The position numbers and the translations under genes were made by a program. A stretch of 64,000 bases of DNA, from positions 32,288,001 through 32,352,000 of the forward strand of contig NC_077240.1 of NCBI RefSeq assembly GCF_947179165.1, read 5' to 3'. Source of the stretch: Solanum dulcamara. Lineage: Eukaryota; Streptophyta; Magnoliopsida; Solanales; Solanaceae. Below the pieces are notes generated by a model. That model saw nothing but the letters and a program-made list of their open reading frames with translations, did not search any database and was not told the origin of the DNA. Shown here piece after piece: positions 1 through 12,513 of the stretch. Position 1 is the stretch's first letter. Each line of letters begins with the position of its first letter.

Positions 1-78
1 TTTTTGCTCGACGCTTTTGAAAGAGCGAAAGACAGGGCCATAAAAAGCGACGGACTACGTCACCCCTAATTTTTTTTA

Positions 79-124
<46 letters not shown>

Positions 125-350
125 CGATGGACTCCATCTTTTTATTATTTTTTAAAAAGTAATTATTTAATAAAAAGCGATGGACTATTAGTCTCCTTTT
201 GTCGCTATGTTCATACTGGTCTTTTTAAAATTTTGCAGAAAAGCGACGGACAAAGTCTTTTAGTCCGTCGCTTTTCTGGAAAAATATAAAAATAAAAATC
301 AGAAAAGCGACGTACTAAAGGACCCTGTCCGTCGCTTTTCTACAACATTT
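1..350. repeat. CACTA left subterminal repeat array
   Basis: Direct and inverted copies of a GCGACGGA core, usually preceded by AAAA, lie near 43, 174 (as GCGATGGA), 242 and 304, with inverse copies (TCCGTCGCTTTT) near 262 and 327. In this superfamily such motifs bind the transposase or the second protein; here that role is inferred from family knowledge. Confidence 0.85.
83..122. repeat. (TA)n microsatellite
   Basis: An uninterrupted TA dinucleotide run inside the left subterminal region of the CACTA element. A second, shorter TA run lies in an intron of the second transposon gene near 1040-1062. Confidence 0.9.
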
Positions 351-581
351 TTGACAGCAGAAACCTACAGTTTCTTCTGTCCAGCTGCAATCAAAATTCA
401 ATTCACTTTTATTAAATTTAGCCCATTCTAACACAAATAACAACAAACAAAATACGCAAAATACATAATAACAAACATAATTAAACACTTGAAATAAATA
501 AAATCATAATTTAGAACGATTTAAAGTATTTCAAAGTTTACAAAAAATTTCAAAACTGTTTATAACCTAACATAGAGAATC

Positions 582-2452
582 CTAAAGACTATTTGCTATA
601 TATTCATCACTATCGTCGGAATCATCCGGAGTGGACCCTCTTGAATAACGGGGCGGAGGCTGATGGGCGAGGTTGAGCACTTGTTCTTTAATTTTCTCAA
701 CTTGTTCATTCATACTTTTTTGATCTGCGAGCCTTCTTTTCTCTGATTCTACCAATACACATGTAAGTTCTGCAATTTTCTAAGACATTGCAGCTATCTG
801 AACCTCGTCAATGGCCTCGGCTTGACGCGACGATCCAATATCTTCTAAACCTGATTGGAGTCATCGTAAATTATTCCTAGAGCCTATTCCATATATTCGG
901 CCCTTGTGGCTGCCTCCAACCACTTTTTCTTTTCAAATTTGAGTGGACTGTTCAGGCGTTAGCTGAACCGAATCTCTCATCTCATGCACGTGCCGCTCAT
1001 AATCTTGCTGCATATTAGAAAATAAAAGTTATAATCAATATATATATATATATATATATATATCAAAAATAAAACTTAGAATCAAAATATATTATACATT
1101 ATATCTTAAATAACTTACATAGGCTCGTTCGGCCCTTTTCTTCACCCACTCATCCGGATCTGACTCATTAATCTTTTTCTTCATATAAGTCTTTTTAAAA
1201 ATTTCATGATGATAGGGAGTGCGTCCCAATTCTTTTTCCTATAAATAAAAATACAATTAATAAAATAATATTTTGTCAAATAATGTATTTTAGAAAATGA
1301 ATGTAAACTTAGAATTTAGAAACCTTACCATCTCCATCTGAATCGTACCAACACTCTTTGCACCTCCGATGTGCAACGAGCCACCCTTTAGGCTGACTTT
1401 TACTTTTTTTCCTTGATCAGATAAAGTCTTGAATTTTTTGGTATCCCAATACCAGCATAATTCTTCAAATATATGAGGCAACATCCAACTCGAAGGTGTC
1501 CGATCATTCCTAGCTTTGTTTAGCTAGCTAGACAGTCTAGCGCCCGCTTTTCTTTCAAAAGTAGTCACAATGATCATATTGTACCTTGGCTCCCAAGTAC
1601 ATAAAGTCTGAAAAAAATGAATAACGTTAAATAATTAGTTAAGTAAAGTATAGTAAAAATATTAAATGTAACTTAAAAAATAGATTTAAACATATATATA
1701 CCTTGAATTCATTAAACATCGCCTGTCGGATACTATTTGGAATCTCCCTCCAAGAGTGATAGGGCTCAGTATATAGCCTCCTAACACTCTCTTGAAGAGC
1801 CCTAACAGCCTCCTTCGAAGGAAGTCACCTGCAAGACACATAATAAACATGTAATTATATCATCAATAATTTATTAATATAGTAAAAATAAATAAATAAA
1901 ATATTAAACTTACGAGGATCCATCCGGCTCAATTATGACTCTCCCAAGTCTGTCCCTCTACCCAGGAGCTAACCCAGGCACATCATGTACTGCCTCTGGT
2001 CTAGCAGCAGAAGAAGGTGTAGCTGATGTTGTAGGAGTGTTAGTCTCAACACTAGAATCTCTAAGTCTCAGAGTAGATATGTGAGGAGACTGAGATCCGG
2101 GAGATGAAATTGTGGGAGATGGAGTAGAAGAAGATGATAATCTCGGGGGTCAAGCAATAACCTTTGTGAGTAGCTGGTAGGTTTGATCATATAAAGTATA
2201 TCTGACCTGTGAAGAAGAAAAAGTGTCGCGTGGTCGGCGAAACTGACTATGATAAACTAAAGGATCCATAGTCCCAAAAAGCACAACATGAATATGTGTA
2301 GGACTAGCTCGGCAGTGCTGCATCTCCGATGCTGAAGATATATGTCCTGGGATATCCTCAGGATCAATAGGTCTCCTAGACTTTTTTTTACTTCTACCAG
2401 AATGGCTAACACCAAGATAATCCTGGGATCTATCACCATCACTAGATGACAT
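582..2452 (-). pseudogene. second CACTA gene (Ptta/En/Spm plant transposase type), five exons, decayed
   Basis: Five exons can be followed from splice signals: 2452-1914 (donor GTAAGT), 1828-1702 (acceptor TTGCAG, donor GTATAT), 1607-1329 (acceptor TTTCAG, donor GTAAGG), 1238-1119 (donor GTAAGT) and 1007-582. The start is chosen at the M of MSSSDGDRS. The N-terminal part is Ser/Pro-rich. The middle has the Ptta/En/Spm signature (DRLGRVIIEPDGS, then RRLYTEPYHSW, YNMIIVTTFERK and the helix ESDPDEWVKKRAERAYQDYE). The C-terminus looks like a coiled coil ending in DDSDDSDEY. The family protein is thought to bind subterminal repeats and assist transposition. In-frame stops occur at the 2150 end of exon 1, after LAPG, at the exon 1/2 join (TGA where the family has Trp), after ARLSS, and at least three times in exon 5, so it is a pseudogene. 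The exon structure is remarkably well preserved. Confidence 0.75.
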
Positions 2453-2551
2453 CTGCATGTAAAGTAACAATACAATATATAAAAAACATAAATTAAATAA
2501 AATTAGGATTGGGGAAATAAATAACTTACATACTAGTGATAATCCACCACT

Positions 2552-5500
2552 CTATTCCTCCTCACTTGTTTCATTTTCGTCATCTTTCCATTTCTCCTCC
2601 TCCTCAGTTGTTTCATATTCATTGTCAATCCATTCCTCTTCCTCAAATGATTCATATTTCTCATTTACTTGTTTCTCAACATTTGCCATTATAAGTTCAT
2701 CATCGAAAACCTCTTCTACTATGTCTTGAGGATGTTCTAGCATGATTTCCAACTCAACATCAACTTGTCGTTGAACAAGTGCAACATTATTTTGGTACGC
2801 CATATCTAATATATTCTCAATTTCAATTCTTTCCACAGGCTTTGTCTTAATAACAACCCACCAATCAGCCTTATCTCTACGCAATAGATATGGAGCGTAA
2901 TAGACTTACTTAGCATTTTTGGCAATAATAAAAGGATCATAACTTCTGTATTGTTTGGTGTGCTTAACTTTAATTATATTATATTGTTAGTCCACCCTTG
3001 TGTTTCTATGTGATGGGTCAAACCACTTACACTGAAACAATACTATCTTTTTTTTAGGCCAACCTAATATCTTACTTTAATAATCTCTTGAATGACACCA
3101 TAATATTCTACAATTTGGCCATTACCGTCAACATCACCTTGAATGCACACACCACTATTATTGATTTTCTTGTGCATAGATAGTTCTTCAGTTTGAAAGT
3201 TAAAATCATTCACACAATATTTAATCATTGTATGAATATGAGATTCAGGCCCGAGTGCGATCTCTCTCAGAAATGGCGAATGTTCGACACTTGAGTATTC
3301 ATTATAAACCTACAAATTGATTTCAAAATAATACAATTTACTATAAAATAAAAACATTATACCTATTGATTCAATATAAGCTTTCACACTTACATAATCC
3401 TTTAGCCATGTGAAAAACCGTGTATATATGGCTTCATTGCTCCATGTGCTTACGAACGAGCTGATATTGATATGTACAATTTTGATAGTTAGTAATCACT
3501 TATTACTATGTAATTTGATAATTTAATTTCACACTTACTTAAGATATAACTAAATTTCTGGACAATTCAGCAGAATATGGGTCACAGCTGATTGTCTTTC
3601 CATATTAGTAAAGCTTCATCTTCCATGCTGTTTAGATCCTCGACCACTTTGATTAAAAATTGAAATCGATGGATACATTGGATCACTATCACCTTCATCA
3701 TTGCGATTAGGCCTATTTCTCCTACATGGAACTTTATCCCCAAAGTAATAGGAATAAAAGTCACTAGTTTCTCTCGCAATATGAGCTTGAACAATTGAGC
3801 CTTCGATTTTTTCTCTCTGTTTAATTGTTTGTTTGCAGCTTCCAATTTTTCTAAATATATGTTAACTAATAATTATAGTATATATAAGAAGAATAAATTA
3901 ATTACTTATATAAGAATAAATTAATTACTTATACCTTTCAAATGGATACATCAACCTTGTTTGAACTGGACCTTCAAGGCGGGCTTCTTTTACAAGATGT
4001 ATTGGAAGATGCTCCATCACATAAAAAAAATCACATGGAAAAATCTTCTCTAAATTTGTAGTAATAACAAAAATATTTTTCTCCATCCTGTCTAAAGTAC
4101 TTTTCAACAACTTTCCAGAACATAAATCTTTAAAGAAAAGACTTACCTCTGTGATTGGCTTCCATATCCTATCAGGTAGATGGTTAAAAGCGATAGGAAT
4201 CAATGTTTCCATGAATACATGACAATCATTGATTTTCATACCTATCAACTTTTCTTCATTCAGATCTGCCCGCTTACCCAAATTCGAAGCATATCCCTCT
4301 GGCATTCTCAAATTTTTAACCCACTCACATATGTCACATTTCTCATCCAATGTGAATGAATAACTGGCTTTAGGCTTGACAATTTTATCATTTTGTAGTT
4401 CTTGCAACCACAATTCTTTTCTCCTGCAGTATTCCTGTAAGTCTATTCTAGCTCTTGTGTTGTCTTTTGTCTTGCCCTTAACATCCATCACTATGTTAAA
4501 TAAAATTTCAAAATAATTTTTCTCAATATGCATCATATCAAGATATGTTGTAGAAGATTATCCTTCCAATACGAAAACTCCCAGAATATGCTCTGTTTGT
4601 TCCAATTATGTTTAACATTATATCTAGGAAGTCTAGATGGTGGAGTTGTTGTAACTTTAGGCAATTGAGAAACTCTCTCTCAAATTTGATGTCTTGTCAG
4701 TAATGGAGGCGGAGGGTCATTTTCAACCCTGTTTTTTTTTAATGCATGTTCATCTTTCTAAACTCATGGTTCATTGGCAAGAACTGACGATGACAATCAA
4801 ATCATAAATTTTTTCTGCCATGCTTTAAGGTGAATGTCTTACTATGTTCCATGCAATGAGGACAAGTAAGATTTCCAGCAGTCATCCAACCAGAAAATAT
4901 TCCGTATGCAGGAAAATCATTAATAGTCCACATTAAAACAGCACGCATAACAAAATTCTGCTTAGTTGATATATCGTAAGTCACTACTCCTTCAAACCAC
5001 AATTGTTTGAGCTCATCTATCAATGGTTGTAGATAGACATCAATCAAACTTTTAGGATTGCGAGGATCTGGAATAACATAATTTGAAAGATGACGGACTT
5101 GTTATGCACATTTCAGGAGAAAGATTGTACCGGGTAAGAAATATAGGCCAACAAGAATAAGGTGAGGCAGCATTAGAGAATGGTGTGAAGCCATCTGCAC
5201 ACAACCCCAATTGTACATTTCTTGATTCACTAGCAAAATCAGGATATATCTTATCAAAATATTTCCATGCTTCTCCGTCAGATGGATGTGACAAGACACC
5301 CGGTGGCCTTCTATATTCACGGTGCCATCTCATATGTGGGGCATACCTCATCGATACATACAACCTCTTTAATCTGGGAATACGAGATAAATAATGCATC
5401 GCCTTAATTAAGACCATCTTTCCAGCAAGAGTCCTCTTATAACGAGCTTGTCTACAAAACTTATAATTTTCTAATTCACTATCAGTCTTGTAGAACAACA

Positions 5501-6245
5501 TGCAACCATTAACACAACAATGAATTCTATCATACGACAATCCTAACTTGGAAACCAATCTCTTTGCCTGATAGAAGTTCTTAGGTATGTTAAATTCAGG
5601 ATTAACCAGTTCTCCCAAAAGATCAACCATTGAGTACATAGCCGCATGAGAAACACTCCAATCTGATTTAATATTCATTAACCTAACTGCAACTGACAAA
5701 ACAGAATGCGGACTCCCTTAACATAGTGGACGACTAGCCTCTTCTAAATGTTGATAGAAGCGTCTTGCTTTTTCATTAGGAGTTTCATCAAAATATTGTT
5801 CGGGTTTCATCCCACCTTGAATCCCGAACGCATCATTAACTATTTCATGAACTCTATCATGTTGAAATATATAATGTTGAACTCTATCATGTAGAACCCT
5901 ATCATGTTCAACCCTAATTTGACCATATGGTGCAAGCATATTATATTCATCCACGGGCAGCAGGTTATAAAATATATTATTCAATCCATCTATTTCTCCA
6001 TGATCAACCCATACAAAATATCTAGGCTTAAATCCATTACCATACAAATGAACCATAACTATATCTGGATTAAAAAAATTCAAGCACCTACATTCACGAT
6101 AAGGACACCTAACCAATCCATTTCGCTTAAAAATATCAAGTGTCATGGCATGATTGATAAAACTTCTTACACCGTCAATAAATTCAAGTTTCAAACCACC
6201 ACCAACTTCATAATGCATGTTATACATCCACAAATGATGATCCAT
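2552..6245 (-). pseudogene. TNP2-like CACTA transposase gene, frameshifted
   Basis: Read right to left, the pieces follow the family order. 6245-5718 holds the transposase-associated domain (starts MDHHLWMY; CPYRECRCLN metal-ligand-like region). 5699-4802 holds the TNP2 core (Transposase_21: MRWHREYRRPPGVLSHPSDG, LCADGFTPF, then IDVYLQPLIDELKQLW and the CPHC pair). 4550-3900 holds the continuation and DUF4218 (LDMMHIEKNYFE, FNHLPDRIW, MEHLPIHLVKEARL). 3840-3550 continues in a shifted frame. 3130-2552 holds the DUF4216-type segment (EYYGVIQEII, DWWVVIKTKP) with an acidic Glu-rich tail. A real intron with GTAAGT donor lies at about 3312-3392. Breaks: a frame change near 5105, stops near 5699-5718, 4800-4550 and 3925. 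It would have catalysed cut-and-paste excision; it cannot as written. ATG 6247-6245 follows TTTTATAG, an acceptor-like site, so a leader intron is likely. Confidence 0.85.
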
Positions 6246-6255
6246 CTATAAAATT

Positions 6256-7150
6256 ACATATATTCAAACTTAATTAATTAGTTCATAATGACTACAATTC
6301 ATCAAGACTACAAACTCTAATTAATTAATTCATACAATAATTAAGTTCAAGTTATAATTAATTCAACATATAATTAAGTTTAAATTCTAATTAATTCAAG
6401 TTATAATAATTAAGTGCAAGTTACGATTAATTCAAGTGATAATTTAATTAATCCATATAATAATTAAGTTCAAGTTATAATTAATTCAACTTATAATTAA
6501 GTTTAAATTCTAATTAATTCAAGTTATAATTAATTAATTCATATAATAATTAAGTTCAAGTTATGATTAGTTCTAGTTATAATTAATTAATTCATATAAT
6601 AATTAAGTTCAACTTATAGTTAAGTTCAAATTATAAATAATTCAAATTCTAATTAATTCAAGTATGATGTTCTAAGTTAAATAAGAACAAAATTACAAGT
6701 TTCAAGTATATACAAATTAAAGTTCTAAAATACGAGTATTCAAGTATCTAATTAAAGTTCAATTTCATGGCAACATAAAGTTCTAATTAATTAGTTTTAA
6801 AGTCTAAAAGTTCAAAATTTAACCAAACTAAAATAATTTATAAAGTTCTGAGTTCCTAAAATTCAAGTATCTAAAGTTCAAGTTAATAACCACATGAACT
6901 TCTAAGTTCTAGTTACTTCTAAAGTTTAAAGAGTTCAAACATATACAAACCTAAAAATTTCAAAGTTCAACTTCAAAATTCCTAGAGTATAAGTTCATTA
7001 CTTTGAATATTGTCTAACTCTAATTAATTAGCTTAATTAGTTCATAAGAACTACAATTCAACAAGATTTCGAAAGTCAACAAAATTTCAAGTTCTAAGTT
7101 CAAGCTCACAATTCAAGTTCTAAGTTCAAGTTCTATATTTTATTCACAAT
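6256..7150. repeat. AT-rich degenerate tandem repeat in the transposase leader intron
   Basis: Roughly 6280-6670 is built from variants of AATTAAGTTCAAGTTATAAT and TAATTAATTCATATAATAAT alternating with a period near 50-60 bases; the pattern fades out towards 7150 as scattered TTCAAGTT and TTCTAAGTT pieces. It lies upstream of the transposase ATG on the minus strand, in what is probably a 5' leader intron. No coding potential. Confidence 0.7.
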
Positions 7151-7900
7151 TTAATTTAAAAAACAATCCAAATCAAAGCAAAGACCTAAATTAATCTAAT
7201 TAAGTTTTAAAGTTTGCGTATTCTTGGCTAGAAGTATGATGATCAGATTGTGAAAGAGTTCTAAATTTGGACCAAGTATTTATCATGAATTAGTGAAATT
7301 AATTAGGAAACATGTCCAAATTATGAAGAGTTGACTTAAATTCATACATTATATTGCATCTTAGATTTGACGAAGATATTGGATTGCTATGAATCTCTGG
7401 AAATTGAATAGGTGGCATTGCTAGATCAAACATTTCATTAGCTTTCCTGAATAACTCATGAGTTGCAATAGAAAAATCTTGTGCAGTTTTAGTTACCTTC
7501 CAATAAGTGAGATACTGATGAGTAATCCTAAAGCTAATGTTAATAATGATTCTAATTTCATCCCTATTTTCTTGGAAATGTTTCAGAGGTTAATGATTTT
7601 AAGAAACATGACTAAGTTATGAAAATGACCAGCAGTGCAAGAGAAAAATGAGTAACTCGAACAACAAGAGTAATTACTTAAACAAAAGAACAACAAATCC
7701 AATTTAGAGAATGAAAAAAATATCAACTCACCAAGAGTCATACCATAGAGATTCAAGTAAATAGAAAACAGAGATTTAGTTTGACAAGAACGCAATCATA
7801 TATGGTGCAACTATTAGAACGTATCTTCTTGAAAGATACATTAAACAAATTAAATGAACAAATTATTTTTTTTTTCAAAATTAAAACCCTAAACTAACTA
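7151..7900. other. CACTA 5' leader/intron sequence, no gene seen
   Basis: AT-rich DNA between the tandem repeat and the GC-rich leader. Short open frames here have no family resemblance and I regard them as chance. Confidence 0.5.
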
Positions 7901-7914
7901 ACCTTATTATTAAC

Positions 7915-8070
7915 AATATGGAGAAGCTGATAGTGGGGAGAGGCGACGGCAACGACGGCGACGGGGAGGGCGTGGCGACGACAAACAGAGGCGACGCGAC
8001 GGAGGGGTGGGGGTCAGATTTTTAGAGAGAAGGGAGATGGTTTAGAGAGAGAGAGAGAGCAAAGAAAATA
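7915..8070 (-). promoter_or_regulatory. GC-rich CACTA leader with CGACG motifs and a GA tract
   Basis: A sharp GC island in AT-rich DNA: 7921-8010 repeats GGCGACGGC, GGCGACGGGG and GGCGACGCGACGG, followed by GAGAGAGAGAGAG at about 8047-8060. On the minus strand it reads as a CT-rich then GC-rich 5' leader ahead of the transposase intron, so it is probably the start of the transposon transcript. The CGACGG units resemble the subterminal motif. Promoter function is inferred from position. Confidence 0.5.
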
Positions 8071-8099
8071 ACAAAAAGTCGGGCAACTGGTTTGAAATA

Positions 8100-8526
8100 T
8101 TTCAGAAAGAGCGACGGACAGTGTCTCCCTGTCCGTCACTTTTTTAAGTAGTTGACCCCATTTTGATCAAAAAAGCGACGGACAGGGCGACACTGTCCGT
8201 CGCCTATTTAAAATATAATTAATAAATAAAATGTAATCAAAAGCGACGGACGGAGACACTAATTTTAAATAATATTTAATTATTTTCAATTAAAAGCGAC
8301 GGACTCCGTCATTAGTTTTATTTTATAATTAATTTTTAAATATATTTATATATGGTGCAAAAATCCACCAAAAAAGCGACGGATAAATAGACCCTATCCG
8401 TTGCTTTTTATTAAAAAAAATTAAAAAAATATATATACAAAACAAAGTGACGGACAGGGTCTCAAAGTCCGTTGCTTTTTTGAGCGACGCAATCCGTCGC
8501 TAATATTTCCGTCGTTTTTTGAACTG
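8100..8526. repeat. CACTA right subterminal repeat array
   Basis: At least ten AGCGACGGA-type motifs, alternating in orientation so that neighbouring pairs can fold back, e.g. GCGACGGACAG at 8111 against CTGTCCGTCAC about 15 bases on, and GCGACGGACAGGG near 8176 against CTGTCCGTCGC near 8193. The array stops just inside the terminal TAGTAGTG. Confidence 0.9.
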
Positions 8527-8541
8527 TTTTTAGTAGTGTTA

Positions 8542-8640
8542 TTTTAAGTATGCTTAGTTTTTTTGGGCGTAGTATTGGTTCTCCCACTGGGGGTTAGTGT
8601 GGGTGTCACTCACGATGATTTGGGTTGTGACGTTAACACT
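8542..8640 (+). repeat. short remnant of a gypsy LTR 3' end
   Basis: GGTTCTCCCACTGGGGGTTA followed by GTGTGGGTGTCACTCACGA closely resembles the stretch at 29791-29835 just before the primer site of element D. It is therefore the far end of a D-like LTR, which probably was the CACTA insertion target. Its other half would lie left of the window. Confidence 0.6.
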
Positions 8641-8748
8641 GCATAGGAGGTGATGATTTTTCTAGTAATTTAATAACTTTTATATTATTTTCTGTGCGAT
8701 TCAACTCAGACTCACATTCAAAATTATATTTAACAAATACCGATTGCT

Positions 8749-8924
8749 AGAGGTGTTCACGGGTTGGTTTAGGTTGGTTATTGGTTAAAATCAAAACCAA
8801 ATCAATTTAGTTGGTTTCTAAATTAGTAAAACCAAACCAAATCAAATAGAATATATATTTTATTGGTTTGATATTTATTAATTTGATTCGATTTTTACCC
8901 AAATCATGAGGCGTGAACACCCCT
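8749..8924. mobile_element. MITE with AGNGGTGTTCAC terminal inverted repeats
   Basis: Left end AGAGGTGTTCAC (8749-8760) pairs with right end GTGAACACCCCT (8913-8924), 11 of 12 bases. The interior is made of GGTTGGTTT and AAACCAAATCAAAT blocks that are complementary to each other. The length of 176 bp fits a MITE, and this terminus is common in plants; hAT-like origin is my guess. No clear target duplication can be read. Confidence 0.65.
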
Positions 8925-11900
8925 GGCTACCGGCCGCCTTATCTTTCAATTTAGAATGCCTAGTTGAGTGTGAAGGATATATAAAGTTGGGAGTAGTGAT
9001 CTCATTGTTAAGCATATACAATTACAGTGAATTAGATAGTTGTCATTTTCACCAAAGGATTATCGATTTATCGGTTTTCATGCACACATATATTATGCTC
9101 TTATCTTCATTTTATACCTCATGTTCATATATAGAGGTGGTTGATAGAGTATATTTTTAGATATGATAGATTATATTTTATTCTATAGAACATATTTGTG
9201 TAATGGGAGGATTACATTTGATTCTATGGAATAATTTTATACAGTTAGATATGATTTATTAATGCATCTCTTGTAAATATGTACAGATAGATGTTAGAAA
9301 TGCAAGATAATTAGACAATTTATTCAAATATATTTATATATATAGCCACTAATTAATTTTCTTCCAGTCCACTCCTCAACCTGTTGAGTTTGATCTCTCT
9401 ATATATGTCATGTCATGTCTCTTTATGTATTGAAAAATAAGGCATTTATCTTAGGCCTCCAAATTCAATGGATCTCATTAGCAATAATAAAGATATTATA
9501 AGTATTCTTAATTTTTTTAAAAAATTGTACAGTTTGTTTCAATCTTTAGTTTAAGATTATAATATTCAAAAGTCTTTTTTACTTATTAAATTCCAAACTC
9601 CGTATTAAATCACAATCAAACAAATAAATTAAAATGGGGTAGTACTATTTATAGAAAAAAGTAAAAATATTCATATAAAAAAAGACAGAAACAATTTCCC
9701 ATCTCAAAATACTCTTTAAGAAATATATGAACAACTTTGCATCTTAAATTGTTTTAGAATAATAGACCTCAAATAAAAGAAGTATTGCAATTATTATTCA
9801 AAAATTTAAGGCCTCCACTTCATTTTTGAATTTACTATTTACCCCACCAAAGTGCTTGAGCCAACCTGGATCCTATATCTTTGATCTTCTAAAAATATAA
9901 ACAAATTATATGCAAAAATGTCCCTTACTGATTGTAAAATGGTTTCGAAATGTGTGCATAATATCTTGTGTCATCCACCCTACCTATTGCTTAAGGTTTT
10001 GATTTGAGTACTCAAATTCTTTCATGCAAAAAAAAGTGAGTCGAAGCCTATTTTTGAAGTGCTTATAATTTAATTATGACATAAGTTAAAAAAATAATTT
10101 ATGATTTTTGACTTAAAAATATATGTTTAAATATTAAAAAAAAATCTTACTCAAAAATTAATTAAATATTTAAACTTAAAAGTACCTAATAAATAAATTG
10201 AAACAGGATCTTAGTACTCAAAATCTTGTCTAACAGAGTGGGTGGTTTGAGTGGAAGAGTAAATTCATAACTTTAATTAGGAATTTATAAAAGATAGGAT
10301 TTCGGCGACAGCACATGATGTATATATGAATATCATAGTATATAATATAGCTAAGGCTAATAAAAGATTTTGAGGTTCTTGAAACATTATTGTTCTTTTA
10401 TTCTGTCGAATCAAAGTTTACATTATATTCTCAGTAATTAGTGTTTAGCATTTTGCTTCTCTTTAAAAAATATTCCTAACTTTGATATTTTCTTACCTTC
10501 CAGTTTTGATATGGAACTAAAAGCCTAATCTTACAAATTTTATCTTCTATTCAACTATATATGATCTTAAATAGAATGTAAAATATATTGAGAGAACTTC
10601 AAATTAGCCATTGCATGTTGTAGTGGTAGACCTCAAATGTAGACGTTATGAATTTTGAATTTAAAGTGTATGTTTTGAAATACTTTTTTACCTCTATTTA
10701 TACTTATATTTAGTCCATATGTACCCAAATTTAACATTGAATTCTGCCGAACTCATGAACTAACTGACTTTCTGAAGTTAAAGAAAACAATTAATGTTTA
10801 ATTTTATCAAATCTACAAATTTTCATTACTTGGTGTGTGTTTGAAGATAAAATTAAGTAATTAAAGTACTCCAACTTTAATAGCCTAAGCTTTTAGATGA
10901 GATAGTTAGTCCTATGAAATATTTCGGGATTGTAGTGTTAGAAGTATTGTTGGCTACACATTGTGTGAGAATATTAGCTCGTTATGAAATTTTATTTCTC
11001 AACAACAGTACTTTTGAAAGAATAGAAAATGAAAAGATATAATAAAATACTTATCGTGAAGAACATTCATATGATCAAACCCAATTTAAACAAGAAACTA
11101 GCTTCCTCAAATTTCAATAAGATCTTGTTTATCTATATGCCACGTTAGACAGATTTTGAGGTTTGTCAATCACTTGTGTATTGCAAAGCATCTTTTTTAA
11201 CTTTAGTTTATTCGTCTTATCAGAATTGCTTGATGAAAAATGACAAAAAGAAGAAATAGAACACTACAAAAGTTATTACACAACAGCATACTTAGCTTGT
11301 AACATCAACTAGACATATATTACATTAGAAAATGAGAGAAAGAATATTAATTAATGTGTGTGTTACAGTATACAAAAATATTCCTTTGAAGTATTAATTT
11401 TTCGCCGCATGCAACTCTAATAGTGACACAAATTTGATAGTTGAGCATAGTTTAGAGGTCCTAATATTTGTCAGATTCTCATGTATTTCTTAATAACCTC
11501 TCTAAAAGAAAGAAAGAAAAAAGTACTTTCTTTTCTTGATGGTGATCAAATTAGCTTATGATTAATCAGCGATTATTAGTGATCGGCGATTCTTAATGAT
11601 TTCAACTTTACGTATGTAATATGTACAATGTACAACCTACTTATTTATTTCAATAAAATAATGCTATCTAGTCATATCAAACAACTTATTTGGAATAAGT
11701 GTGTAGTTGATTGAAAAATGATATTTTAATAACTCACTCGTTGTGCTCTTTTCCTCCTTTATATTTTCAATATTAAGTTGACTTTGTTCTTTTTTTCATC
11801 TTATTTTTCATGAGTTTCACTCTAAACGCAACTTTTTTGTACGAAATCATTAAGTCAAACTAAAGTTGACTATAGTTTCATTCTCCGTTCTTTTACTATT

Positions 11901-12513
11901 GAAACCAGAAAATACGTAAAAATAAATTATTTCTTTTTGGGGAAAAAGAATATATACAAAGAAAGAAATTGATATTCTGAAAATGATAAAAGTAAATCTT
12001 AGGATATCTCCATCGTTTAATTTATTTAGGAGAAATTTACACTATCAGTAACCCAACAAAAAATAACGCTAATCTTTATTTTTTACAAATTTTGGCTAGT
12101 ATAATCAATTAATAATTTATGCATAATGAATGTGTATATTTGTTTATCAGTATATACACTTAGAATATAATATAGAGATAATTACATTATAGTGAAGTTC
12201 ATAATGTTAAATTGCATAATTTAGCCAAGATTTTCAACGCTTACTTAAATTGTCAAATTTCATGTCTTTCTCCATAATGAAACTCCATCATTATTAATAA
12301 TAGATTCCTATTATGTTTTTTTTTTTTCAACCCACATCAAAGACACATTGTTATCTTCTACCTTGAAAAGTCAAATAGATCTAGCTGTCATTTCTTTGTT
12401 TTATAAAGAAAATTCCTTAAAACTTTTTGTGTAAAACTACACGCACCGTCAACAAAATTCTGTATATGGTTTCAACTTCCTGGAGGAAAGAATAAAAAAA
12501 AATACAAGGTTGA
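8925..12513. other. AT-rich intergenic DNA, no gene recognised
   Basis: About 3.6 kb without recognisable transposon protein, LTR terminus or long open frame. The 84-codon frame from 8906 starts inside the MITE and has no recognisable motif. Short A or T runs are common. I see nothing further. Confidence 0.5.

Larger units (their letters stand above)
1..8538 (-). mobile_element. CACTA (En/Spm) DNA transposon, left end outside window
   Basis: The right end is seen directly: TTTTTAGTAGTG ends at 8538, the inverse of a CACTA terminus, followed by TTA (8539-8541) as the likely 3-bp target copy. Both ends carry arrays of AGCGACGGA-type subterminal motifs in both orientations (1-350 and 8100-8520). 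Between them lie, on the minus strand, the two gene types expected of the superfamily: a TNP2-like transposase (2552-6245) and a second gene of the plant transposase Ptta/En/Spm type (582-2452). The left CACTA terminus is not in the window but should be close, because position 1 is already inside the subterminal array. Both genes carry several stops or shifts, so this copy should not make its own transposase. Confidence 0.9.

Noticed and set aside
5185..6251. Plus-strand frames opposite the transposase
   Set aside because: Antisense shadows of the TNP2 gene.
11268..11280. ACACTACAAAAG as a possible second CACTA end
   Set aside because: No subterminal motif array and no partner end nearby; 10 bases occur by chance.
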